From contig JAIQFM010000007.1 of assembly GCA_020073285.1 (NCBI GenBank), positions 1 to 46,307 of the forward strand: DNA of 46,307 bases, written 5' to 3'. Of this stretch, positions 1 through 6,847 are shown one piece after another. Position numbers and translations under genes: made by a program. Below the pieces are notes generated by a model. That model worked only from the letters and a program-made list of their open reading frames with translations, was not told the DNA's origin and ran no database searches. Source of the DNA: Terriglobia bacterium (GTDB taxonomy: Bacteria; Acidobacteriota; Terriglobia; Terriglobales; Acidobacteriaceae). Position 1 is the stretch's first letter; the number at the start of each line of letters is the position of its first letter.

Positions 1-1
1 C

Positions 2-1030
2 TTCCACAACCTGCGGTCGCTGTTCAGCATGTTTTCCAGCGACTTGGCGATCGACTTGGGCACGGCCAACACGCTGGTGTACGCGCGCGGCAAGGGCATC
101 GTGGTCAACGAGCCGTCCATTGTCGCCATCAACAAGAACACTGGGGAAGTGGAGGCGGTGGGCAAGGAAGCCAAGGAGATGCTGGGCCGCACGCCGGGCA
201 ACATAGTCGCCATCAAGCCGATGAAGGACGGCGTCATCGCGGACTTCAAAGTCACCGAGAAGATGCTGAATTACTTCATCCAGAAGGCGCACAACCGCAA
301 GATGCTGGTGCATCCGCGGATCGTGATCGGGGTGCCCAGCGAAATTACGCAGGTGGAAAAGCGCGCCGTGATGGATTCGGCCTACCGCGCCAAGGCCAGC
401 GAAGTGCACCTGGTGGAGCAGGCGATGGTGGCCGCGATCGGGGCCGGGCTGCCGATCACCGAGCCCAGCGGCAACATGATCGTGGACATCGGGGGCGGCA
501 CCACCGACATCGCCGTGATTTCCCTGAGCGGCATCGTGTACTCACGCTCGGTGCGCATGGCCGGCAATCAGATGGACGAAGCGATCATGAACTTCCTGAA
601 GCGCAAGTACAACCTGCTGATCGGGGAGCGCACGGCGGAGCAGATCAAGATCGAGATCGGCAGCTCGTACCCGCTGGACAAGCCGCTGACCATGGAGATC
701 AAGGGGCGCAACCTGATCGAGGGCGTGCCCAAGACGATCACCGTGGACGACAGCGAGATCCGCGAGGCGCTCAGCGAGTGCGTGGCGACGATCATGAACG
801 CCATCCGCGTGGCGCTGGAACGGACACCGCCGGAGTTGAGCGCCGATATCAGCGATCGCGGCATCGTGCTGACCGGGGGCGGGGCGCTGCTGAAGAACCT
901 GGACAAGCGCATTCGCGAAGAAACCGGGCTGCCGGTCTCCATCGCCGACGACCCGCTGTGCAGCGTGGTGCTGGGCACGGGCAAGATGCTCAGCGACTTC
1001 AAGCTGCTGCGGAAAATCTCTTTGGAGTAG
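2..1030 (+). CDS. mreB: Rod-shape determining protein MreB (5' partial)
   Basis: Actin-like ATPase that forms membrane-associated filaments and directs lateral cell-wall synthesis with MreC, MreD, RodA and PBP2. The N-terminus carries the MreB phosphate-1 signature ([11 protein letters not shown]), a second phosphate loop appears as [11 protein letters not shown], and the adenosine-binding region reads LTGGGALL near the end. The frame is open to the window edge: an in-frame ATG at 29 has no Shine-Dalgarno, and the codons before it (FHNLRSLFS) look like an ordinary MreB N-terminus, so the true start probably lies just before base 1. From the ATG the protein would be 333 residues, slightly short for the family (about 340-350). 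It heads the mreBCD-mrdA-rodA cluster, and a 159-base spacer separates it from mreC. Confidence 0.95.
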   Translation, partial: FHNLRSLFSMFSSDLAIDLGTANTLVYARGKGIVVNEPSIVAINKNTGEVEAVGKEAKEMLGRTPGNIVAIKPMKDGVIADFKVTEKMLNYFIQKAHNRKMLVHPRIVIGVPSEITQVEKRAVMDSAYRAKASEVHLVEQAMVAAIGAGLPITEPSGNMIVDIGGGTTDIAVISLSGIVYSRSVRMAGNQMDEAIMNFLKRKYNLLIGERTAEQIKIEIGSSYPLDKPLTMEIKGRNLIEGVPKTITVDDSEIREALSECVATIMNAIRVALERTPPELSADISDRGIVLTGGGALLKNLDKRIREETGLPVSIADDPLCSVVLGTGKMLSDFKLLRKISLE

Positions 1031-1148
1031 GTTTAGCCGCAGAGGAAACAGAGGAACACTTTAGCAACAAGCTCTGCCGCGGATTTGCGCGGAGGAACGC
1101 AAGTTATGCTCGCCAGCGGCTGGCGATTTGCCCGGTGACGGTTGCGAA

Positions 1149-1183
1149 CTACCAACTACTAGCTCCTAAGTACTAACTACTGG
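1149..1183. repeat. Heptamer-periodic array in mreB-mreC spacer
   Basis: Five consecutive degenerate 7-base words (CTACCAA, CTACTAG, CTCCTAA, GTACTAA, CTACTGG) sit just before the mreC start. This belongs to the window-wide pattern of short-period spacer arrays; each spacer uses its own word. No function is visible. Confidence 0.6.
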
Positions 1184-1189
1184 TTTGCA

Positions 1190-2326
1190 GTGGAAAACAT
1201 CATCAGCCGCCACCGGAACCTGACAGTTTTGGCGGTGGTATTGTTTGCCCAGATACTCGGCCTGGCGGTGCAGGTCAAGCAAGGGACCGACCGCGGCACG
1301 TCACGCCTGATCCGCATCTGGGCCGTTTCGGCTATCACTCCCTTCGCCAAAGGCGTGGTCCACAGCAGCGCGTGGTTCGCGGATACCTGGCACAACTACG
1401 TTTATCTGCGCACCGTGCGGGTGCAGAACGAAAAGCTGCGCGACGAGATAGGGCGCATGCGGCTGGAGCAGGTGCGCTTGGCCCAGGACGCCAGCCAGGC
1501 ACGGCGGCTGCAAACGCTGCTCGGGTTCAAAGAGCAATTCATCTCGCAGACCATGGCGGCGCAGGTGATCAGCACCACCGGCAGCGAGTTCTCGCGCGGC
1601 GTTTACATCGACAAGGGATCGCGCGACGGCATCAAGCCGGACATGCCGGTGATCACTTCGGACGGCATCGTGGGCAAGGTGCTGCGGGTGTACCCGACAT
1701 CGTCGCTGGTGCTGGAGATCAACGACCCGTCCAGCGGGGCGGGCGTGATCCTGGAAAAATCGCGGCTGCAGGGAATCCTGAAAGGTTCGCCATCGGGTGG
1801 GACGTTCGTGGCGAATATCATGGCCGACGAAAGCATCGAGCGAGGCGAGCGCATCCTGAGCAGCGGGGGCGACCGGGTTTATCCCAAGGGACTGCCGGTG
1901 GGAACGGTGGCGCGGATAAGTCCGGCGGGCACGTTTCTGAACGTGGAAGTGAAGCCGGCAGCGCAGCTCAACCGGCTGGAAGAGGTGCTGGTCATTACCA
2001 AAATCGTGGAGAAGTCGCCCGAGGTCACCGACCAGAACGGGCCGGTGCGGGCGACGGACATCCTGGCGCAGCGGCTGCCGTCGGTGCCGCCGCCGAAACC
2101 CACCGCGCCGGCAGCAACACCGCAGGCGGGCAAGCCCGCAGTTGCGACGCCGCCGGCAAAGCCGAATGGCGAGCCGGCAGCCAAGCCGGTCCCGCCGCCG
2201 GAAACCGGAGAGCAGACGGCGGTGGAAAAGAAAAAGCCGGTGGCCACCGCGGCGGAGAAAAACGCCAGCAAATCAGTTCCCGATGCGGCGAAGCCGGAAA
2301 ACCCAGCGAAGGACACCCCCCGGTAG
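1190..2326 (+). CDS. mreC: Rod-shape determining protein MreC
   Basis: Bitopic membrane scaffold of the elongasome that links cytoplasmic MreB to periplasmic PBP2. It starts at GTG 1190. A membrane helix (about residues 10-28, LTVLAVVLFAQILGLAVQV) is followed by a coiled coil (about 70-105) and the two beta-barrel MreC core with the typical GSRDGIKPDMPVI and DGIVGKV stretches (about 110-275). The protein has 378 residues, longer than most MreC, because of a roughly 90-residue Pro/Ala/Lys-rich tail from about residue 285. That tail is probably disordered and periplasmic. The stop codon overlaps the mreD GTG by one base, implying translational coupling. Confidence 0.95.
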   Translation: MENIISRHRNLTVLAVVLFAQILGLAVQVKQGTDRGTSRLIRIWAVSAITPFAKGVVHSSAWFADTWHNYVYLRTVRVQNEKLRDEIGRMRLEQVRLAQDASQARRLQTLLGFKEQFISQTMAAQVISTTGSEFSRGVYIDKGSRDGIKPDMPVITSDGIVGKVLRVYPTSSLVLEINDPSSGAGVILEKSRLQGILKGSPSGGTFVANIMADESIERGERILSSGGDRVYPKGLPVGTVARISPAGTFLNVEVKPAAQLNRLEEVLVITKIVEKSPEVTDQNGPVRATDILAQRLPSVPPPKPTAPAATPQAGKPAVATPPAKPNGEPAAKPVPPPETGEQTAVEKKKPVATAAEKNASKSVPDAAKPENPAKDTPR

Positions 2327-2844
2327 TGGCGGCCCCGACCTTTTCTCGCGAGCGATTCGAGGTTTACCGCTTCGCCGTGCCGGTGGCGGTGGGAGTGCCG
2401 CTGGCGGCGCTGCTGTTGCAGTCGTTTCTGCCGCTGCATCTGCCGGTGGTGGCGATTTTCGATCTGCCGCTGCTAGTGACGATTTACTTCGGCGTGGGGC
2501 GACGGAATCCCATCAGCGGGCTGTTGACCGGCTGCGTCATCGGGCTGATCCAGGACAGCCTCACGCACCAGCCGATCGGGCTGTACGGGATCGCGAAAAC
2601 AGTGGTGGGTTACGGCGCGTCCTCGCTGGGGGTGAAGATCGACGTGGACAATCCCGGCTCGCGGCTGCTGATGACGTTCGGTTTCTACCTGCTGCACCAG
2701 TTGATTTATTTTGCGGTGGCGCGCGGGTTGGCGGGCGAGCCGCTGTATTGGCGCTGGGGACACCAGGCGCTTGCCGGCGTCGCTAATGCGCTGTTGGGGC
2801 TGGTGCTGTACAAGCTGCTGGACAGGCTGCGGCAGGGGACGTGA
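2326..2844 (+). CDS. mreD: Rod-shape determining protein MreD
   Basis: Small polytopic inner-membrane protein of the elongasome, partner of MreC. The start is GTG 2326, sharing its G with the mreC stop codon; this gives 172 residues, normal for MreD. The open frame runs far upstream through mreC, but that part is a GC-rich shadow. Several hydrophobic segments are visible (for example about 15-35, 40-60, 65-85, 105-125 and 140-160), with the family-typical GLLTGCVIGLIQDSL region carrying the conserved Gly/Asp pair. It lies between mreC and mrdA; the 185-base spacer after it contains GTTTC/GAAAC word repeats. Confidence 0.92.
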   Translation: MAAPTFSRERFEVYRFAVPVAVGVPLAALLLQSFLPLHLPVVAIFDLPLLVTIYFGVGRRNPISGLLTGCVIGLIQDSLTHQPIGLYGIAKTVVGYGASSLGVKIDVDNPGSRLLMTFGFYLLHQLIYFAVARGLAGEPLYWRWGHQALAGVANALLGLVLYKLLDRLRQGT

Positions 2845-2848
2845 AGAG

Positions 2849-2925
2849 TTTCGAATTTCAGTTTCGAGTTTCGGAAAACCGCGGTTGGCCATGGGCAAGA
2901 AAGACAGTCTGGAACTGAAACTCCG
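2849..2925. repeat. Short-word spacer repeat (GTTTCGA / GAAACT) between mreD and mrdA
   Basis: The spacer opens with repeated words of the type GTTTCGA, ATTTCA, GTTTCGA, GTTTCGG and later carries the complementary AACTGAAACTCCGAA, so the two ends can pair weakly. The remainder up to 3029 shows nothing recognisable. Confidence 0.5.
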
Positions 2926-3029
2926 AAGCAGATTCGGGAACGCTGCTAGACTAAAGGTATAAGGAAAGCGTCGCGAGAACACATCAACAGGCAAGCAGCG
3001 GCAGGTGAAGCAAAGCGGCGCGGAGAATC

Positions 3030-5171
3030 ATGCCGTTAGGGCGCGACGACAAAGTACCGCAACTCCGGCTCACCGGGGTGCAATATGGCATCCTGGGAGT
3101 CTTTCTGATTCTGGTGTTCGGCTTGTGGCGGCTGCAGGTGGTAGGCAGCGGTTACTATGCCCAGTTGGCGGAAAAGAACCGCGTCCGCAACGTTCCCATC
3201 CTGGCGCCTCGGGGTAAGATCCTGGACCGCGAAGGCCGGATCATCGTGGATAACTACCCGTCGTTTTCGGCGCTGCTGCTACGCGACGCCAGCCGCAATG
3301 TGCTGAACGACGTCACTGCGATCGCAGCCGGCCTGCATATGGATCCGGACGAGGTGCGCGAGCGGGTGAAGAAGTTCGCCTTCACGCCGCAGTACCAGCC
3401 CATCTTCCTGAAAGACGACATCACGCCGGACGAGCTGGCGTTCATCGAATCGCACCGCAACGAGCTGCCGGAGCTGGAGACGATCCTGGCGCACCGGCGG
3501 CTGTACCCGAAGGGCGGGTTCATGGCGCACCTGATCGGGTACGTCGGCGAGGTGAGCGAAGATATGCTCAACACGCCGCAGTGGGAGTTCTACAACCCGG
3601 GCGACGTAGTGGGGAAGTCGGGGGTAGAACTATCGTATAACGACATCTTGATGGGCAAGAACGGCTTCCGGCGGGCGCTGGTGAACAACCGGGGCAAGGA
3701 AGTCGGGCGCTTGGACGAGACGCCGGCCGAGCCGGGCAGACCGCTCAAGCTGACGGTGGACATCGACCTGCAGATCGCGGCCGAGCAGGCGCTGGCGGAC
3801 CGGAACGGGGCGGTGGTGGCCATGGACCCGCGCAACGGGGAAATCCTGGCGATGGCCAGCCGGCCGGTGTTCGATCCGAACTCGTTCGCGGTGCGGATCA
3901 AGAAGTCGGAGTGGAACCGGCTGGCGACCGATGATGATCATCCGCTGCTAAACAAGGCGATCCAGGCGCAATTGGCGCCGGGCTCGGTGTTCAAGATCAT
4001 TATGGCCACCGCCGGATTGCAGGAGGGGATTGCGCAAACCTTGCAGGTGAATTGCGGCGGTGGGCACAATTTCTATGGCCGTTTCTTCAAGTGCTGGGTG
4101 GTGTCGGAGCATCGCACGCACGGCGTGGTGGGCATTACGAAGGCGATTTACCAATCCTGCGACGTGTTCTTCTACACCCTGGCGGAGAAGCTGGGCATCG
4201 ATCGCATCGCCAAGTGGGCGCACTTGCTGGGCCTGGGACAAAAGACGGGGATCGACCTGCCCAACGAGGTCAGCGGGGTGATGCCGTCGGAAGAGTGGAA
4301 GATCAAGAACTTCAAGCAGAAGTGGTACGCAGGCGAGACGATCTCGGTGGGAATCGGGCAAGGGGCGGTGGCGGTGACGCCGATCCAGTTGGCGCGCGCG
4401 GTCGGGGCGGTCACCATGGACGGCAAGTTGCAGAAGCCGCATGTCGCGTTTCCCGACGAACTGGCGAGATACGGGATGCAGAACGCGTCCAAGATCCAGA
4501 GCGAGACCGAGGTACCCATCGACCCGCAGAACTGGGAGACCATCACCGACGCCATGGCGCAGGTGGTGGAGCCGGGCGTGGGCACCGCTCCCAGCGCGCA
4601 CCTGAACGGAATCGATTTCGCCGGCAAGACGGGGAGCGCGCAGACCATGAGCAATGCGCTGGCCAAGCGGATAGGCCACCGAGTGAGGGATAACGGCTGG
4701 TTTGTCGGAGTAACACCGCGGCGCAATCCGGAGATCATTGTCGCCGTGCTGCTGGAGGAAGGCGAGCACGGCTATCTGGCGGCACGGGTGGCCTCGCAGG
4801 TGATCAAGGCGTACGTGGAAAAACAGCGCGCGCGCCAGAACAACCAGAACCTGTATCGCGCCGCCGCGGCGCCGGGGCTGGAGAATGCGCCGCTTGCCTC
4901 CGTGGCAGTGATAGCGGCCATGAAGTCGCAGCGCGTGCTCGCACAGGACAGACGGGCACTGCTGGCGGAGATCGAGCAGCGGCGAAGGGGGCCGGATGGC
5001 GCCGCTACGGCGGGCGCGAAGCCGGCGCCGCGCGCCGACGATTTCTTCGAGATGGCGGGGTTCTTTGGCGAGCCGGATGCGGACGGTCATGGAGAGGCGC
5101 TGCACGCGGCGCGGTTCAAGGTAAAGCTGGAGAACGCGCGAGCGCCGGTGGGCATGGCGGTCGGGCGGTGA
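3030..5171 (+). CDS. mrdA: Penicillin-binding protein 2, elongation transpeptidase
   Basis: Class B PBP that cross-links peptidoglycan in the elongasome and works with the RodA glycosyltransferase. A single N-terminal membrane anchor (about residues 18-38) precedes the dimerisation/pedestal domain (APRGKILDREGRII at about 59-72) and the transpeptidase domain. The catalytic motifs are in order: S319-V-F-K322 (acylated serine), S376-C-D378 as the SxN/D motif, and K533-T-G535. At 713 residues it is longer than usual (about 600-640), owing to a C-terminal extension after about residue 600 that is rich in Ala/Arg and probably not catalytic. It sits in the standard mreBCD-mrdA-rodA order. Confidence 0.95.
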   Translation: MPLGRDDKVPQLRLTGVQYGILGVFLILVFGLWRLQVVGSGYYAQLAEKNRVRNVPILAPRGKILDREGRIIVDNYPSFSALLLRDASRNVLNDVTAIAAGLHMDPDEVRERVKKFAFTPQYQPIFLKDDITPDELAFIESHRNELPELETILAHRRLYPKGGFMAHLIGYVGEVSEDMLNTPQWEFYNPGDVVGKSGVELSYNDILMGKNGFRRALVNNRGKEVGRLDETPAEPGRPLKLTVDIDLQIAAEQALADRNGAVVAMDPRNGEILAMASRPVFDPNSFAVRIKKSEWNRLATDDDHPLLNKAIQAQLAPGSVFKIIMATAGLQEGIAQTLQVNCGGGHNFYGRFFKCWVVSEHRTHGVVGITKAIYQSCDVFFYTLAEKLGIDRIAKWAHLLGLGQKTGIDLPNEVSGVMPSEEWKIKNFKQKWYAGETISVGIGQGAVAVTPIQLARAVGAVTMDGKLQKPHVAFPDELARYGMQNASKIQSETEVPIDPQNWETITDAMAQVVEPGVGTAPSAHLNGIDFAGKTGSAQTMSNALAKRIGHRVRDNGWFVGVTPRRNPEIIVAVLLEEGEHGYLAARVASQVIKAYVEKQRARQNNQNLYRAAAAPGLENAPLASVAVIAAMKSQRVLAQDRRALLAEIEQRRRGPDGAATAGAKPAPRADDFFEMAGFFGEPDADGHGEALHAARFKVKLENARAPVGMAVGR

Positions 5172-5175
5172 ACGG

Positions 5176-5207
5176 ATCGGGCGATCTGGTAATCGGGTGA
5201 TCTCCCA
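5176..5207. repeat. Octamer-periodic array after mrdA
   Basis: Four consecutive 8-base words (ATCGGGCG, ATCTGGTA, ATCGGGTG, ATCTCCCA) follow the mrdA stop. A second short array of three GAAACT hexamers at 5241-5258 runs up to the rodA TTG start. Confidence 0.55.
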
Positions 5208-5261
5208 ACATCTTCGCTGCCTGAACGTGAAACGGACACCGAAACTGAAACTGAAACTTCC

Positions 5262-6353
5262 TTGAAACGCTACGTTACATTCGGCGATTTTGACTGGGTG
5301 CTGCTGGGATTCGTGCTGGCGATTTGCGCCGCCGGAATGGTGGAGATCTACAGCGCGACGGCGGGCACGAAGTTTGCCGGGGCGCACATGCGGCAAGTGT
5401 ACTGGGTGGTGGGCGGCGTGCTGGTGATGTTCGTGGTGAGCCGCATCAACTATCACGTGCTGCTGGACCAAGTGCCCTGGATGTACGTGGCAGCCGTCAC
5501 TTCGCTGGTGGCGGTGCGCCTGGTCGGGGAGAAGTACCTGGGTGCGCGGCGATGGATCAAAATCGGCGGCGGCATTCACATACAGCCGTCGGAGTGGGTC
5601 AAGCTCATCCTGATTCTGGCGGCAGCCAAGTATTTTGCCGACGCCCGGCAGCGGGAGTGTACGGTGGGCGATCTGGTCAAGGTGGGAATGATGATCGGTG
5701 TTCCCATGCTGTTGGTGCTGGCGCAACCCGACCTCGGGACCGCCCTGACGTACATTCCGATCGCCCTGATGGCGCTGTTCCTGGGCGGGCTGCGGCTGAA
5801 GCATGCCGCCGTGATTCTGCTACTGGCCGCGTTGATGGCGCCGGTGGCATGGCACGTGCTGAAGCCCTATCAGCGCGAACGGTTGACCAGCTTCATGGAG
5901 CCGGAAGCGGATTATCACGGGTCGGGGTACCAGGTGATTCAATCCCTGATCGCGGTGGGGTCGGGGGGAATCTGGGGCAAGGGAACCGGGCACGGCACGC
6001 AGATCCAAGGATCGTTCCTGCCCGTGCCGCAGACCGACTTTATCTTCGCGGCGCTGGCCGAAGAACACGGATTTGTCGGTGCGCTGGGCGTGCTGCTGCT
6101 ATACTTCATGGTGCTGATGCGATTGATCCATAACGCGCAAACGGCGCCGGATCGATCGGGCACGTTTGTGGTGATGGGTGTGGTGGCAGTGCTTACCTTC
6201 CATATCCTGGTCAATGTCGGCATGGTGGTCGGCTTTATGCCGGTCACGGGGATACCTTTGCCGCTGATGAGTTACGGTGGCTCCTCCGTGTTGTTTACGT
6301 TCCTGGCGCTGGGCATCGTTATGAACATACGCATGCGCCGGTTCGTGAACTGA
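5262..6353 (+). CDS. rodA: RodA peptidoglycan glycosyltransferase (SEDS family)
   Basis: SEDS-family polytopic membrane enzyme that polymerises lipid II during rod elongation, paired with PBP2. It has 363 residues and about ten hydrophobic segments. Family signatures are visible: GARRWIKIGG with the downstream QPSEWVKL, the QPDLGTAL motif that includes the functionally essential Asp, and the C-terminal PLMSYGGSS motif. The start is a TTG (5262) directly after the GAAACT repeats; no better in-frame start was seen, and the N-terminus KRYVTFGDFDWVLL looks native. It is the last gene of the elongasome cluster. Confidence 0.95.
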   Translation: MKRYVTFGDFDWVLLGFVLAICAAGMVEIYSATAGTKFAGAHMRQVYWVVGGVLVMFVVSRINYHVLLDQVPWMYVAAVTSLVAVRLVGEKYLGARRWIKIGGGIHIQPSEWVKLILILAAAKYFADARQRECTVGDLVKVGMMIGVPMLLVLAQPDLGTALTYIPIALMALFLGGLRLKHAAVILLLAALMAPVAWHVLKPYQRERLTSFMEPEADYHGSGYQVIQSLIAVGSGGIWGKGTGHGTQIQGSFLPVPQTDFIFAALAEEHGFVGALGVLLLYFMVLMRLIHNAQTAPDRSGTFVVMGVVAVLTFHILVNVGMVVGFMPVTGIPLPLMSYGGSSVLFTFLALGIVMNIRMRRFVN

Positions 6354-6847
6354 GCGGAAGCAGTGAATTCGGCGTTCAGCGGTGTCCTGGAGACGCCGCC
6401 AACGCAAACAGTTTTGAAATACGTTTGCCCCCTCGTGAACGGGGGCTGGTACCGGCCGAATGAGGGGCCGGTAAAGGATTGAGCCAAGCAGGTTCCGCTT
6501 TGCGCTTACCGGCTGCGACGACGCGCCGGAGTCTGACGGTAAACCTGATACAAGCGCCACGGTGCGGGTAACGGCGCCTTTCGGATGCGATGCGCGTTGG
6601 ATCAACCGCAGCGCAGGCCGAGAGAGCGGTCACAAACTCCGTGAGGGTGCGCGCCACAGGTGCAAGAAGATTCCGAGCTCTTTACACGAATCCGACTCAC
6701 CGTCGGCGAGCGCCGTAAGGCAGAAGCGCATGTGGTTTCGGTAGCGGCGCCAGCCTGCCTGAAAGCTGCACTCTGAAGCTCCGTCCGGTTACTGCCCCTC
6801 GCTAGTTCGCCCGGTGACACACCCGCGCAAGCGGGGCCGGAGCCAGC
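6354..6847 (+). promoter_or_regulatory. Long structured leader between rodA and RNase E/G gene
   Basis: 494 bases without a convincing gene. Visible structure: a hairpin at 6380-6398 just after rodA (possible 3' end of that operon, no T run), a perfect 6-bp hairpin at 6427-6446 and a perfect 8-bp hairpin at 6450-6473 (TACCGGCC / GGCCGGTA). The right arm of the last (GCCGGTAA, 6467-6474) is also perfectly complementary to TTACCGGC at 6506-6513, and TTACCG there can instead pair with CGGTAA at 6537-6542. These are three mutually exclusive helices, as in attenuators or riboswitches. I do not recognise a known riboswitch class. The promoter within the region was not identified. Confidence 0.45.

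Noticed and set aside
3948-5804. Open frame of 618 codons on the minus strand across mrdA and the start of rodA
   Set aside because: Lies fully antisense to two well-defined genes, is His/Arg/Gln-rich low-complexity sequence and has no family resemblance; a shadow of GC-rich codon bias.
6354-6847. Known riboswitch or RNase P/tmRNA in the leader
   Set aside because: None of the conserved cores I know (cobalamin box, GEMM, RNase P P4, tmRNA ends) is present; only generic hairpins are supported.
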